Counted from the stretch's first letter, positions 32,090 through 42,561 are shown. The stretch is 64,000 bases of DNA from Tabrizicola sp. (GCF_022842145.1 NZ_JALHQD010000001.1:502127-566126), one strand, 5' to 3'. Notes: a model not told the origin generated them from the letters alone. A program made the numbers and translations.

Positions 32090-33608
32090 CCACAGGTTTC
32101 AGCATCCCGTCGATGAAAGGCTCGGGGCTGCCCACTTCGGTCAACCGGCCCCCGTTCTTGCCACCAGGCTCGATCCACCAGAACCGGGTTCCGACCGCGC
32201 GGATCAAGCTGCGGTCATGCGACACCAGCAAAGTCGCCGTGGATTTCGTGACCAGCTCGTCCTCCAGCGCCTCTTGACCTTCGATGTCCAGATGGTTGGT
32301 GGGTTCATCCAGCAGGAAGAAATTGGGCCGGGTCAGGCGCAGCACCAGCAGTTGCAGCCGCGCGCGCTGGCCGCCCGAAAGCGCGCGGATCGGGGTAGTC
32401 TGCAGGGCAAGTGCGATGCCAGCCCCCGCCAGGGCCGTCCGGGCAGGCTGGTCCCCCAGGTCGAAGCGGCGGGTCACCAGCCCGTGTGCCGTGGCGTCGG
32501 GGTCAAGGCTACGCAGCCTCTGATCGGCGATCCCCGCGACCACGGTCGGTGCCACCCGAACCGGGCCATCACCCCCGCGCAGCGCCGCTTCCACAAGGGC
32601 CACAAAGCGCGACTTGCCGACCCCGTTCGCCCCCAGCAGCACGATACGGTCACCGGGCGCGATCCATAGCTGCGGGCAGTGAAACAGCACCCGCCCGCCC
32701 GGCGCCGTGACGGCACAAGGCGCGACCGAGATCAGCGCGCGGGCACGGGCCTCGGTGATGTCCAGCCGGATTTCGCCCGCGCTGCGTGGTTTGTAAGCTG
32801 GGGTGGCAGAGGCCTCGATCTTCGCGGCACGCTCGGTAAGCTGCCGGGTCTTTACCACCAGCAGATCGCTGCCCGAGTTCATGCCGATGTTCTTCAGTTT
32901 TGCCGCCTGCCTGCGCAACTGCCGCGCCGCGCGCAGGTCCTGGTCATGCTGACGACCGGTTGCGGCGTCGACCTCCTCCAGCGCGACAAGGGCACGGGAG
33001 TAGGGCAGCGCGAACACCTGCGACTGGCTTTCGCGCAGAAACAGGGTCCGGGTGCAGATGTCGTCCAGGAACGCCCGGTCGTGCGACACCACCATCAGCG
33101 CCGTCGCGCGCGGCAGGGCGGTGATCCAGCGCTGCACCAGCCCGATGTGCGAGAGATCAAGGTGGTTCGTCGGCTCGTCCAGGAGGAGAAGGTCTGGCTC
33201 TGCGACCCAGACGCTGGCCAGCATCGCCAGGCGCTGCCACCCGCCGGACAGCTCTGCCATGCGCCGGTCGCGCAGGTCCTGGGGAATCTCCAGATCATCC
33301 AGCGCGATATCGGCGCGCCAGTGATCGCCCTCGGGGGCGGCCGCCAGAACGGCGTCGCGGCTGGAAAGCCGGGAAAGGGCTTGCGGCGTGTCCTGCGGCA
33401 GATACCCGGTAACCAGCCCCCTCCGCCGGGTGATTTCACCGGCCGTCAGGTCGGCAAAGCCCGCCACGGCTTGCAGCAACGTGGACTTGCCGCGGCCGTT
33501 CGGGGCCACGATGGCCAGCCGGTCGCCGGGGTGAAGGGTCAGATCAAGCTGGGAAAACAGCGGCGCGCCAAGCGTGATGCCAGCGGCTTTCAGGGCGAGA
33601 AGGGACAT
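32076..33608 (-). CDS. ABC-F family ATPase
   Basis: This 510-residue protein has two ABC domains and no membrane segments. Walker A motifs are APNGRGKSTLL (near 35) and GANGVGKSRFV (near 320). Signatures are LSGGWQRLAML and LSGGQRARLQL, with Walker B LLLLDEPTNHLDL and FFLLDEPTNHLDI. The two are joined by a charged linker (RQLRRQAAKLKNIGMNSGSD). ABC-F proteins act on ribosomes in translation or antibiotic protection; this one cannot be placed further. GGAG precedes the ATG at 33608. A leader hairpin lies about 75 bp upstream. Confidence 0.9.
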   Translation of the reverse strand: MSLLALKAAGITLGAPLFSQLDLTLHPGDRLAIVAPNGRGKSTLLQAVAGFADLTAGEITRRRGLVTGYLPQDTPQALSRLSSRDAVLAAAPEGDHWRADIALDDLEIPQDLRDRRMAELSGGWQRLAMLASVWVAEPDLLLLDEPTNHLDLSHIGLVQRWITALPRATALMVVSHDRAFLDDICTRTLFLRESQSQVFALPYSRALVALEEVDAATGRQHDQDLRAARQLRRQAAKLKNIGMNSGSDLLVVKTRQLTERAAKIEASATPAYKPRSAGEIRLDITEARARALISVAPCAVTAPGGRVLFHCPQLWIAPGDRIVLLGANGVGKSRFVALVEAALRGGDGPVRVAPTVVAGIADQRLRSLDPDATAHGLVTRRFDLGDQPARTALAGAGIALALQTTPIRALSGGQRARLQLLVLRLTRPNFFLLDEPTNHLDIEGQEALEDELVTKSTATLLVSHDRSLIRAVGTRFWWIEPGGKNGGRLTEVGSPEPFIDGMLKPVVSGW

Positions 33609-33681
33609 GGGAGTCTCCGGTCCGGACATGGCAGACGCGCTGCCGTTCGGGCAGATCAGAGACGTCGTGTGGCCCCGATCA

Positions 33682-33705
33682 GCCCCGCACGATCAGATGC
33701 GGGGC
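33682..33705 (-). promoter_or_regulatory. Hairpin in the leader of the ABC-F gene
   Basis: GCCCCGCA and TGCGGGGC form an 8-bp stem with an 8-base loop. It may be a leader attenuator, as several ABC-F genes are controlled by leader structures. There is no U-tract. Confidence 0.35.
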
Positions 33706-33858
33706 ACGGACAGGGCCGGTCGTATGGTGGTGGTTGGCGCGCAAGATCACGCAGACGCTCCCTTATGACGCGCCAACTGTGCGCAGAGTCCGGCCATGCG
33801 TCAAGCTGGCGTCGCGCCCCTTCCGCCCAGCCGTCGCAGATGATAGCCAGCCCGCGAC

Positions 33859-34728
33859 ATGACCTCCTCGCGCAATCCGACTTTGGGCATCTGGCTCATG
33901 GTGGCCGCCGTCGCCACCTTTGCGGCGCAGGACGCCTTCGCCAAGCACCTGGCGGGGACCTATTCCACCCAGATGATCATCATGATCCGCTACTGGGTCT
34001 TTGCCGGGTTCGTCATCCTTCTGGCTCTGCGTCAGCCCGAGGGGTTCCGCGCCGCGATCCAGTCGACCCGCTTGCCCACGCATCTGGTGCGGTCCTGCCT
34101 TCTGGTGGCCGAGATCTGCCTGATCGTCTGGGGCTATACCCAGATCGGGCTAATCAACTCGCTGGCGATCTTCTCGGTCTGCCCGCTGCTGATCGTCGCC
34201 CTGTCCGGTCCCATCCTGGGCGAACGGATCAGCTGGCAACGCTGGGCCGCCGTCGCGGCGGGCCTTCTGGGCGTGCTGGTGATCCTGCGCCCCGGCATGG
34301 GCGTCTTTTCCTGGGCGGCGATCCTGCCCCTGGCGGCGGCCTTCATGTTCGCGCTTTACTCCGTGCTGACGCGCCTCACCACCCGGGTCGAGGCGACCTT
34401 CCCCGCCTTCTTCTGGCCCGGCGTCATCGGCGCGGGGCTGATCACCGGGATCGGCCTGCCCTCCCTGACCCCGATGCTGCCGCAGGACGGCGCGCTGCTG
34501 GCGGTCTACTGCGGGCTGTCGATCCTGTCGCACTGGCTCCTTCTGAAGTGCTACGAACAGGTCGAGGCCGCGCGGGTGCAGCCCTATGCCTACCTGCAGC
34601 TGGTCTTCGTCACGATCATCGGCATGGCCGTCTATGGCGAGGTGCTTGAACTGCCCGTCGCCCTTGGCAGCCTGATCGTGGTCGCCGCGGGCCTTTACGC
34701 CCTGTCGCTGGAACGGAAAGCCGCATGA
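33859..34728 (+). CDS. EamA/DMT-family transporter
   Basis: This 289-residue protein has about 10 hydrophobic spans arranged as two EamA repeats. It starts NPTLGIWLMVAAVATFAAQD and carries PLLIVALSGPILGERISWQR, a hallmark of the family, at the end of repeat one. Substrates of the family are metabolites or drugs; unknown here. It overlaps the next EamA gene by ATGA and is clearly homologous to it, so the pair arose by tandem duplication. Confidence 0.88.
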   Translation: MTSSRNPTLGIWLMVAAVATFAAQDAFAKHLAGTYSTQMIIMIRYWVFAGFVILLALRQPEGFRAAIQSTRLPTHLVRSCLLVAEICLIVWGYTQIGLINSLAIFSVCPLLIVALSGPILGERISWQRWAAVAAGLLGVLVILRPGMGVFSWAAILPLAAAFMFALYSVLTRLTTRVEATFPAFFWPGVIGAGLITGIGLPSLTPMLPQDGALLAVYCGLSILSHWLLLKCYEQVEAARVQPYAYLQLVFVTIIGMAVYGEVLELPVALGSLIVVAAGLYALSLERKAA

Positions 34729-35621
34729 CCCACCAGGCCGTTCAGAACACCAAACTCGGCATCTGGCTGATGATCGCAACGACGCTGGTCTTCGCGGTGC
34801 AGGACGGCATCTCGCGCCACCTGGGGTCGACCTACAACGTCACGATGGTGGTGATGGTCCGCTTCTGGTTCTTCGCCCTCTTCGTCGTCGCCCTCGCCGC
34901 CCGGTCCGAGGGCGGCCTTCGCGCGGCCAGCCGGTCCGCCTTCCCCAAGGTCCAGATCGCCCGCGGCGTGATCCTGGTGGCCGAGATCGCCGTCATGCTG
35001 GTCGCCTTCGTCAAGCTGGGCCTGATCGAGGCGCATGCGGTCTTCACCTGCTACCCGCTTCTGGTCGCGGCGCTCTCCGGTCCGATCCTGGGCGAAAAGG
35101 TCGGCTGGCGGCGCTGGGCGGCGATCCTGGTCGGTTTCGCGGGTGTCCTCATCATCCTGCAACCCGGCTTCGGTGTCTTCACGCCCTGGGCGCTGGTGCC
35201 ACTTCTGTCCGCCACGATGTTCGCGGTCTACGGCCTCCTGACCCGCTATGTCGCGCAGAAGGACAGCGCCTCGGTCAGTTTCTTCTACACCGGGGTCGTC
35301 GGCGCCATCGCGATGACACCCTTCGGTCTGATGCACTGGACCTGGATGACGCCTGCGGACTGGGGCTGGATGCTGCTTTTGTGCTGCACCGCCGCCCTCA
35401 GCCACTGGCTTCTCATCAAGTCCTACGCCGTGGCCGAGGCGTCGGCGATCCAGCCCTTCGCCTATCTGCAACTGGTCTGGGCGTCGGCCATCGGTCTTTT
35501 CATCTTCGGAGAAACCCTGCGGATCAACGTCGCCGTCGGCGCGGGGATCGTCGTGGCGGCAGGCGTCTTCACCCTGTGGCGCCAGCGCGTGCGGGAGAAG
35601 GCGGCCTTGCGCCAGGCGTGA
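34725..35621 (+). CDS. EamA/DMT-family transporter, tandem paralogue
   Basis: This 298-residue paralogue of the preceding gene shares KLGIWLMIATTLVFAVQDGI at the N-terminus and PLLVAALSGPILGEKVGWRR. It has about 10 membrane spans and a basic C-terminus (RQRVREKAALRQA). Start fixed by the ATGA overlap. The two could act together as a hetero-oligomer, as with paired small DMT proteins, although these are full-length and could work alone. Substrate unknown. Confidence 0.88.
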   Translation: MTHQAVQNTKLGIWLMIATTLVFAVQDGISRHLGSTYNVTMVVMVRFWFFALFVVALAARSEGGLRAASRSAFPKVQIARGVILVAEIAVMLVAFVKLGLIEAHAVFTCYPLLVAALSGPILGEKVGWRRWAAILVGFAGVLIILQPGFGVFTPWALVPLLSATMFAVYGLLTRYVAQKDSASVSFFYTGVVGAIAMTPFGLMHWTWMTPADWGWMLLLCCTAALSHWLLIKSYAVAEASAIQPFAYLQLVWASAIGLFIFGETLRINVAVGAGIVVAAGVFTLWRQRVREKAALRQA

Positions 35622-35679
35622 CGGTTGCTCTGCCACCGGGCGGCGCGTAAAAGCCTTCCAGCGAAGTAGGAGACTGCCA

Positions 35680-37212
35680 ATGCCCGCCCCGAAACCCGTC
35701 GTCCTCTGCATCCTCGACGGCTGGGGCATCGGTCCGAACCCCGACACCAGCGCCCCGGCCCAGGCGCATGTGCCGACCTTCAACCACCTCTGGGCCACCT
35801 GCCCCCATGCCACGCTGACCACCTTCGGCCCGGACGTGGGCCTGCCCACCGGGCAGATGGGCAACTCCGAAGTCGGGCATACCAACATCGGCGCGGGCCG
35901 CGTGGTGGCGATGGACCTGGGTGCCATTGATCTGGCGGTCGAGGATGGGAGCTTTGCCAAGAACCCCGCGATCCTGGACTTCGCCGCGAAGGTGAAAGCC
36001 GCAAGGGGCACCGCGCATCTGATGGGCGTCGTCTCGGATGGCGGGGTGCATGGGCACGTCAACCACATCCTTGCCGCCTGCCGCGCCATCACCGCCCTTG
36101 GCGTTCCGGTCGCGCTGCACGCAATCACCGACGGCCGCGACGTCGCGCCCTCCTCGGCCCAGAACTTCGTCGAGGCGCTGGTCAAACGCCTCCCCTATGG
36201 CGCCAGCATCGCCACGGTGACGGGCCGCTACTGGGCGATGGACCGCGACAACCGCTGGGAGCGTGTGAGCCGCGCCTTTGACGCGATGATCCACGCGAAG
36301 GGCGAAACCGCGCCCGACCCGCTGACCGCAGTCTCGAACAGCTACGGCAAGGGCGAGACGGACGAATTCCTCGCCCCCACGGTGATCGACGGCTACCACG
36401 GCGCCAAGGACGGCGACGGGGTCTTCTGCCTGAACTTCCGCGCCGACCGCGCGCGCGAAATCCTGGCGGCCATCGGCGATGCGACCTTCACCGCCTTCGA
36501 CACCGGGACCCGGCCGCAGTGGTCGGTTCTGCTGGGGATGGTCGAATACTCCGACCTCCACAACGCCTACATGGGCACCGCCTTCCCCAAGCGCGTGCTG
36601 ATCAACACCCTTGGCGAATGGGTTGCCAGCCACGGATTGACCCAGTTCCGCCTGGCCGAGACCGAGAAGTATCCCCACGTCACCTTCTTCCTGAACGGCG
36701 GGCGCGAGGCACCCTATCCCGGCGAAGAACGCGCCATGCCGTCCTCACCCAAGGTCGCGACCTATGACCTGCAGCCCGAGATGAGCGCGGACCAGGTCTC
36801 CGGCCACCTCGTTGCCGCCATCGAAAAGGGCTACGATCTGATCGTCGTCAACTTCGCCAACCCCGACATGGTGGGCCATACCGGGTCGCTTCCAGCGGCG
36901 ATCAAGGCCTGCGAGGCGGTGGACCGTGGCCTGACCCGCGCACTGGCCGCTCTGCAAGCCGCGGGCGGCGCGATGATCGTCACCGCCGACCACGGCAACT
37001 GCGAGGTGATGGTCGATCCCGTCACCGGCGGCCCGCATACCGCGCATACCACGAATCCGGTTCCGGTCATCCTGGTCGGCGGCCCCCCCGGCGCGACCCT
37101 GCGCAGCGGCAGGCTGGCCGACCTGGCCCCGACGCTGTTGCAGCTCATGGGCCTGCCCCAGCCACCACAGATGACCGGCCAAAGCCTGATAGGCCAGACC
37201 CTTTTCGCATGA
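35680..37212 (+). CDS. gpmI: 2,3-bisphosphoglycerate-independent phosphoglycerate mutase
   Basis: This 510-residue glycolytic enzyme interconverts 3- and 2-phosphoglycerate using two Mn ions. Seen: metal ligand Asp13 in CILDGWGIG, phospho-Ser63 in GQMGNSEVGHTNIGAGR, arginine-rich substrate site (FRADRAREI), and C-terminal metal ligands NFANPDMVGHTG and TADHGNCEVM. AGGAG lies 7 bases before the ATG. First gene of a same-strand run with envC-like, ctpA and rppH genes. Confidence 0.96.
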   Translation: MPAPKPVVLCILDGWGIGPNPDTSAPAQAHVPTFNHLWATCPHATLTTFGPDVGLPTGQMGNSEVGHTNIGAGRVVAMDLGAIDLAVEDGSFAKNPAILDFAAKVKAARGTAHLMGVVSDGGVHGHVNHILAACRAITALGVPVALHAITDGRDVAPSSAQNFVEALVKRLPYGASIATVTGRYWAMDRDNRWERVSRAFDAMIHAKGETAPDPLTAVSNSYGKGETDEFLAPTVIDGYHGAKDGDGVFCLNFRADRAREILAAIGDATFTAFDTGTRPQWSVLLGMVEYSDLHNAYMGTAFPKRVLINTLGEWVASHGLTQFRLAETEKYPHVTFFLNGGREAPYPGEERAMPSSPKVATYDLQPEMSADQVSGHLVAAIEKGYDLIVVNFANPDMVGHTGSLPAAIKACEAVDRGLTRALAALQAAGGAMIVTADHGNCEVMVDPVTGGPHTAHTTNPVPVILVGGPPGATLRSGRLADLAPTLLQLMGLPQPPQMTGQSLIGQTLFA

Positions 37213-38324
37213 TCCGCACCGCCGCCCTGCTTTGTCTCCTTGCCCTGCCCTTGCAGGCTGAAACCGTGGCCGAACAAGCCGCCCGCGCCTCCTCCGCGCT
37301 GCAAGAGGCAGTGGCCGCACTGGACGCCGCGACCGAGGCGCGCGACCGGGTCTCGGCGCTAAGCCAGACCATCCGCGCTTACGAGGCGGGCCTTGCCGCC
37401 CTGCGCGGCGCGCTGCGCGAGGCCGCCTTGCGGGAGGCGACGCTGACCCGCGCCTTCGACGCCAAGCGCGACGGGATCGGGCGGCTGCTGGGTGTGCTGG
37501 CGACGATGGAGGCGAACCCCGGTCCGCTTCTGTTGCTGCATCCTGACGGCGCGGTCGGCTCGGCCCGGTCGGGGATGATCCTTGCGGACGTGACCCCGGC
37601 GCTGCAATCAGAAGCCGCCGCGCTGAAGGCCGAACTGCAGGAACTGGCCGACCTGCGGGCCTTGCAACTGTCGGCGGGCGAGGTGCTGAAGACCGGCCTT
37701 GCCTCCGCGCAGGAGGCCCGCACCGAACTGTCGCAGGCCATTTCGGACCGCACCGACCTGCCGAAACGCTTCACCGAAGACCCCGAGGTGCTGAAAGGCC
37801 TTCTGGACAGCGCCGACACGCTGGACGCCTTCGCCGCCGGCCTGTCGCCCGATGCCGAAAGTGGAACCTCCTTTGCCACCGAGAAGGGCCGCCTGCCGCT
37901 TCCCGCACTCGGCACGATCCTCCGCCGCCCGGACGAGGCCGATGCCACCGGGGTCCGCCGACCCGGCATCACGCTGGCGACCCAGCCCCGCGCACTCGTC
38001 ACCGCGCCCTGGCCCGCCACCATCCGCTACCGGGGACCGCTTCTCGACTACGGAAATGTGATGATCCTTGAGCCCGGCGACGGCTATCTCCTGGTTCTTG
38101 CAGGCATGGAAACCCTGTATGGCGAAGTGGGAGAAGTTGTTGCCGCTGAAACGCCCCTTGGCCTGATGGGTGGATCACCGGGCGCGGCGGCGGATTTCCT
38201 GGCCGGGTCGCCAGATCGCTCTGGTGGGCGCGACACGGAAACGCTTTATATGGAACTCAGACAGGGGGCCGCCCCCGTGGACCCGATCCCGTGGTTCACC
38301 GGACTGGCCCGCACAGGAGACTGA
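37209..38324 (+). CDS. EnvC-like murein hydrolase activator with degenerate M23 domain
   Basis: This 371-residue protein has a signal peptide (MIRTAALLCLLALPLQA) and a long coiled coil rich in Ala/Glu/Arg (about 18-200). The C-terminal M23/LytM-like domain (about 255-365) contains LDYGNVMILEPGDGYLLVLA and TLYMELRQG. The canonical HLH and HFE metal-binding positions are replaced (LVLAG, LYMEL), so it is probably non-catalytic and activates amidases, like EnvC. It overlaps gpmI by ATGA and is followed by ctpA, a common alphaproteobacterial arrangement. Confidence 0.88.
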   Translation: MIRTAALLCLLALPLQAETVAEQAARASSALQEAVAALDAATEARDRVSALSQTIRAYEAGLAALRGALREAALREATLTRAFDAKRDGIGRLLGVLATMEANPGPLLLLHPDGAVGSARSGMILADVTPALQSEAAALKAELQELADLRALQLSAGEVLKTGLASAQEARTELSQAISDRTDLPKRFTEDPEVLKGLLDSADTLDAFAAGLSPDAESGTSFATEKGRLPLPALGTILRRPDEADATGVRRPGITLATQPRALVTAPWPATIRYRGPLLDYGNVMILEPGDGYLLVLAGMETLYGEVGEVVAAETPLGLMGGSPGAAADFLAGSPDRSGGRDTETLYMELRQGAAPVDPIPWFTGLARTGD

Positions 38325-38329
38325 CGAGG

Positions 38330-39679
38330 ATGAAGAAACATGTGATCGCCGCGCTGGTGGGAACCGTTGCCGGGGTCCTCGCGACCACGCAGATCGCCGG
38401 TCCCCTCGTCGCGCAGGAAGCGGTGCAGGACAGTTCGGTCTATGACCAGCTTGACCTCTTCGGCGACATCTTCGAACGGGTTCGCTCGCAATATGTCGAA
38501 GAGGTCCCGACCGACAAGCTGGTGACAGCGGCGATCAACGGGATGCTGACCTCGCTTGACCCCCATTCGTCCTACCTCTCCGCCAAGGACTTCGAGGACA
38601 TGCAGGTCCAGACCCGCGGCGAGTTCGGGGGTCTCGGGATCGAGGTCACGCAGGAAGAAGGCTTCATCAAGGTCATCGCCCCGATGGACGACACCCCTGC
38701 CGACAAGGCCGGGATCTTGGCGGGCGACTTCATCACCCATGTCGACGCCGAGCCGGTCTCGGGCCTTCTGCTGGACGACGCCGTTGAAAAGATGCGCGGC
38801 CCCATCGGGTCCGAGATCATCATCACCATCGTCCGGGAAGGCACGCCCGAACCCTTCGACGTCTCGATCATCCGCGACACGATCAAGCTGACCGCCGTGC
38901 GCGGCCGGGTCGTCGGCAAGACCGTCGTGCTTCGCATCACCACGTTCAACGACCAGACCACCAGCGGCTTGGCCGAAGAGCTGAAGAAGGGCCTTGAAGA
39001 GCTTGGCGGCATGGAGAACCTCGACGGTGTTGTCGTCGACATGCGCAACAACCCCGGCGGCCTCTTGAACGAGGCGATCACCGTTTCGGACAGTTTCCTC
39101 GACAAGGGCGAGATCGTCTCGACCCGGGGCCGCGACCCGCAAAGCGGCGAACGCTACAATGCCCAGCCCGGCGATCTGATCGAAGGCAAGCCGATCGTTG
39201 TCCTGATCAACGGCGGCTCCGCCTCGGCTTCCGAGATCGTGGCCGGCGCCTTGCAGGATCACCGCCGCGCCATCGTCGTCGGCACCAAAAGCTTTGGCAA
39301 GGGATCGGTCCAGACCCTGATCCCGCTCCGGGGCGACGGCGCCATGCGCCTGACCACCGCGCGCTATTACACGCCCTCGGGCCGGTCGATCCAGGCCCTT
39401 GGCATCTCGCCCGACATCGTCGTTCAGCAGCCTGCCCCCCCGCCCCCCGAGGACGCCGCCGAGGACGAGGAGCAATCGGCAGCCAAGCGCGAGCGGTCCG
39501 AAGCCGACCTGCGCGGTGCGATCACCAACGACTCGATGACCGACGAGGAGAAGCGGCTTTACCAGGAAGAGCAGCAGCGCGCCGAGGAATCCGCCAAGCT
39601 TCGCGACGAGGATTACCAGCTTGCCTATGCCGTCGACATCATCAAGGGCCTGACCGCCATCGCCCTGGAAGAGCAGTAA
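38330..39679 (+). CDS. ctpA: Carboxy-terminal processing protease (S41A)
   Basis: This 449-residue periplasmic serine protease has a signal peptide ([20 protein letters not shown]). The PDZ domain is at about 85-170 ([20 protein letters not shown]). The S41 domain holds catalytic Ser in [14 protein letters not shown] and Lys in [13 protein letters not shown]. An acidic, Pro/Glu-rich C-terminal extension follows ([20 protein letters not shown]). It trims C-termini of envelope proteins or hydrolases. Start at 38330 supported by AGGAGA upstream and 5 bp spacing from the envC-like gene. Confidence 0.94.
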   Translation: MKKHVIAALVGTVAGVLATTQIAGPLVAQEAVQDSSVYDQLDLFGDIFERVRSQYVEEVPTDKLVTAAINGMLTSLDPHSSYLSAKDFEDMQVQTRGEFGGLGIEVTQEEGFIKVIAPMDDTPADKAGILAGDFITHVDAEPVSGLLLDDAVEKMRGPIGSEIIITIVREGTPEPFDVSIIRDTIKLTAVRGRVVGKTVVLRITTFNDQTTSGLAEELKKGLEELGGMENLDGVVVDMRNNPGGLLNEAITVSDSFLDKGEIVSTRGRDPQSGERYNAQPGDLIEGKPIVVLINGGSASASEIVAGALQDHRRAIVVGTKSFGKGSVQTLIPLRGDGAMRLTTARYYTPSGRSIQALGISPDIVVQQPAPPPPEDAAEDEEQSAAKRERSEADLRGAITNDSMTDEEKRLYQEEQQRAEESAKLRDEDYQLAYAVDIIKGLTAIALEEQ

Positions 39680-39686
39680 GCGCTCG

Positions 39687-40166
39687 ATGGTCGACGTCGA
39701 AAGCCTGCCCTACCGGCCCTGCGTGGGCGTCGTGCTGATCGACGCCCGCGGCATGGTCTTCGCAGGCCAGCGGATCGACAGCCCCTCGCCCGCGTGGCAG
39801 ATGCCGCAGGGCGGGATCGACGACGGCGAAAAGCCCCGTGAAGCCGCCTACCGCGAGCTGTGGGAAGAAACCGGCGTGACCCGGGACAAGGTGGAGTTCG
39901 TCGCCAAGACCCACGGCTGGGTGACCTACGACCTCCCGACCGAGCTTCTGGGCAAGGTCTGGGGCGGCAAGTTCCGGGGCCAGCGGCAGAAATGGTTCCT
40001 GTTCCGCTTCAAGGGCACCGACAGCGACATCAAGATCGCCTCCGAACATCCGGAGTTCTCGACCTGGCGCTGGATCCTGGCGGACGAGATGGTCGAAAGC
40101 ATCGTCCCCTTCAAGCGCGCGGTCTACGATAAGGTCATCCGCAGCTTCCGGGCCTACCTGGCCTGA
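39687..40166 (+). CDS. rppH: RNA pyrophosphohydrolase
   Basis: This 159-residue Nudix hydrolase converts 5'-triphosphate RNA ends to monophosphate, starting RNA decay. The Nudix box [20 protein letters not shown] is canonical. Also seen are [11 protein letters not shown] at the N-terminus and the RppH-type stretch KWFLFRFKG followed by EFSTWRWI. It begins 7 bp after the ctpA stop and is probably co-transcribed. Confidence 0.93.
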   Translation: MVDVESLPYRPCVGVVLIDARGMVFAGQRIDSPSPAWQMPQGGIDDGEKPREAAYRELWEETGVTRDKVEFVAKTHGWVTYDLPTELLGKVWGGKFRGQRQKWFLFRFKGTDSDIKIASEHPEFSTWRWILADEMVESIVPFKRAVYDKVIRSFRAYLA

Positions 40167-40243
40167 GTGCCCGCTTGACCCAGCGCAAGGACACCTTGAA
40201 CATCGGGCGCAGAATGACGACGTGATCAGCCGTGGGAGCATCC

Positions 40244-40618
40244 ATGCATATCGCCTTGTCCATCGCCTTTGTGTTCGGAGTGCTGCTGCTGATCGAAATC
40301 GCGTCGCATGGCGCGATGATCGCCATGTCGGATGTCCCGGGCGCGGCTTCCAGTTCTGTCGGCTTCTTCTCGGGCCTGGCCTTGTCCAGGCTGGGGACCG
40401 CGGTGGCGTTCGTCGGCCTCTGGCTGATGATCCGGTATGACCAGGTCGAACGGATCTGGACCTACACCTTCTTCTGGTGGGTCATGTTCTTCTTCCACGA
40501 AATCGGCCTCGGGATGGGACCGGACTACACCTGGCAGGACGCGGCCAGTGGTATCGTTGCGGCCAGCATCTCCTTGCCCCTGTCCGGCCTGATCGTCGTC
40601 CGGCTCTTGCGCAGCTGA
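40244..40618 (+). CDS. Membrane protein of unknown function, 124 residues
   Basis: Four hydrophobic spans are visible: about 1-28 (LSIAFVFGVLLLIEIASHGA), 40-62, 72-92 (TYTFFWWVMFFFHEIGLGM) and 98-120. His and Glu occur within spans one and three. GGAG lies 6 bases before the ATG at 40244. No family recognised. It stands alone between rppH and sat-cysC. Confidence 0.7.
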   Translation: MHIALSIAFVFGVLLLIEIASHGAMIAMSDVPGAASSSVGFFSGLALSRLGTAVAFVGLWLMIRYDQVERIWTYTFFWWVMFFFHEIGLGMGPDYTWQDAASGIVAASISLPLSGLIVVRLLRS

Positions 40619-40854
40619 CGCGGTCAGATTTGGCAAAACAGGATTCCGTTCCTGGAATCCAACCTGCGGGCAACTCCTTTGGGAAATCCATCCAGCCGCC
40701 ATCCGCTTCACGGAACTCTGACCCTTGGCCTTTGCACCACGCGGCATTTCCGCCTTTTCTCCGGACCTTCTTCCGGGGATCGCTTGAATTCCGCCCCTTT
40801 CCCGCGTTACGGACCCGCGCAAATGCGGCCCAGTCCGTGCTGAAAGGTTGTCCG

Positions 40855-42561
40855 ATGTACCTGCAGAACCACGCCCCGATCCCCGAGCTTTACGTCTCCT
40901 ACGACTCGGCCCAGAAGCTGAAGGTCGAGGCCGGGCAGCTCCCCTCCTGGGACCTGACCCCACGCCAGATCTGCGACCTCGAGTTGCTGATGAACGGCGG
41001 GTTCTCGCCCCTGAAAGGCTTCATGAGCGAGGCGGACTACGACGGCGTGGTGGCCAACATGCGCACCGCGGACGGCACCCTTTTCCCGATCCCGATCACT
41101 CTGGACGTCTCCGAGGCTTTTGCCGACAAGGTCGAGCCGGGTCAGGACATCGCGCTGCGCGATCAGGAAGGCGTGATCCTCGCGATCCTGTCGATCAGCG
41201 ACAAGTGGGTGCCAAACAAGGCGGTCGAGGCCGAGGGCGTCTTCGGTGCCGACGACTTGGCGCATCCGGCGGTCAACTACCTGCACAACACGGCCGGCAA
41301 GGTCTATCTCGGTGGCCCGGTGATCGGTATCCAGCAGCCCGTCCACTACGACTTCAAGGCCCGCCGCGATACGCCAAACGAACTCCGCGCCTTGTTCCGC
41401 AAGCTGGGCTGGCGCAAGATCGTGGCCTTCCAAACCCGCAATCCGCTCCACCGCGCGCACCAGGAACTGACCTTCCGCGCCGCACGCGAAGCCGAGGCGA
41501 ACCTCCTGATCCACCCCGTCGTCGGCATGACCAAACCCGGTGACGTCGACCACTTCACCCGCGTCCGTTGCTATGAGGCGGTTCTGGACCAGTATCCGGC
41601 CCAGACCACCGCCCTTTCCCTCCTCAACCTTGCCATGCGCATGGCTGGCCCGCGTGAGGCTGTGTGGCACGGCATCATCCGCAAGAACCACGGCTGCACC
41701 CACATGATCGTCGGCCGCGACCACGCCGGTCCCGGCAAGAACAGCGCGGGCAAGGACTTCTACGACCCCTACGCCGCGCAAGAGCTGTTCGCCCAGCACG
41801 CCGCCGAAATCGGCATCGTAATGGTCGACTTCAAGCACATGGTCTACGTGGCCGAAAAGGCCCAGTACTACCCCGCGAACGAGATCCCGGAAGGCTCCAC
41901 CGTCCTTGACATCTCGGGCACCGAACTGCGCCGCCGCCTGCGCGAAGGCCTGGACATCCCGGAATGGTTCTCCTTCCCCGAGGTCGTCAACGAACTCCGC
42001 AAGACTAGCCCCGCGCGGTCCAAGCAGGGTTTCACCGTCTTCTTCACCGGGCTTTCGGGCAGCGGCAAGTCCACCATCGCCAACGCGCTGATGGTCAAGC
42101 TGATGGAGATGGGCGGGCGTCCCGTCACGCTGCTGGACGGTGACGTCGTGCGCAAGCACCTGTCCTCGGAACTGGGGTTCAGCAAGGAACACCGCGACCT
42201 GAACATCAAGCGCATCGGCTATGTCGCATCCGAGATCACCAAGAACGGCGGCATCGCGATCTGCGCACCCATCGCGCCCTACACCGCGACCCGCCGCGCC
42301 GTGCGCGAGATGGTCGAAGCCTTCGGTGCCTTCGTCGAAACCCACGTTGCCACCTCGATCGAGGAATGCGAACGCCGCGACCGCAAGGGACTCTACAAGC
42401 TGGCGCGTGAAGGCAAGATCAAGGAATTCACCGGGATCTCCGACCCCTACGAGGCCCCGACCCAGGCCGAGCTTGTGGTGGACACCGAGAATGTCGATGT
42501 CGACCATTGCGCCCACCAGGTGCTGCTGAAGCTGGAGCAGATGGGCCTGATCAAGGCCTGA
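40855..42561 (+). CDS. cysNC-type sat-cysC: Bifunctional sulfate adenylyltransferase / APS kinase
   Basis: This 568-residue fusion activates sulfate. The N-terminal ATP sulfurylase (about 1-390) has the nucleotide motif QTRNPLHRAHQEL and GRDHAGPG. The C-terminal APS kinase (about 393-568) has P-loop FTGLSGSGKSTIANAL, LLDGDVVRKHL and APIAPY. It forms PAPS from sulfate and two ATP. The Sat-CysC order is common in Rhodobacterales. ATG at 40855 is preceded by AAAGG. A terminator follows. The 236 bp upstream show no clear promoter pattern. Confidence 0.93.
   Translation: MYLQNHAPIPELYVSYDSAQKLKVEAGQLPSWDLTPRQICDLELLMNGGFSPLKGFMSEADYDGVVANMRTADGTLFPIPITLDVSEAFADKVEPGQDIALRDQEGVILAILSISDKWVPNKAVEAEGVFGADDLAHPAVNYLHNTAGKVYLGGPVIGIQQPVHYDFKARRDTPNELRALFRKLGWRKIVAFQTRNPLHRAHQELTFRAAREAEANLLIHPVVGMTKPGDVDHFTRVRCYEAVLDQYPAQTTALSLLNLAMRMAGPREAVWHGIIRKNHGCTHMIVGRDHAGPGKNSAGKDFYDPYAAQELFAQHAAEIGIVMVDFKHMVYVAEKAQYYPANEIPEGSTVLDISGTELRRRLREGLDIPEWFSFPEVVNELRKTSPARSKQGFTVFFTGLSGSGKSTIANALMVKLMEMGGRPVTLLDGDVVRKHLSSELGFSKEHRDLNIKRIGYVASEITKNGGIAICAPIAPYTATRRAVREMVEAFGAFVETHVATSIEECERRDRKGLYKLAREGKIKEFTGISDPYEAPTQAELVVDTENVDVDHCAHQVLLKLEQMGLIKA

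Noticed and set aside
40714..40740. GGAAC upstream of sat-cysC as an EcfG promoter
   Set aside because: No GTT follows at 17 or 18 bases. The same holds for GGAAC at 55024.
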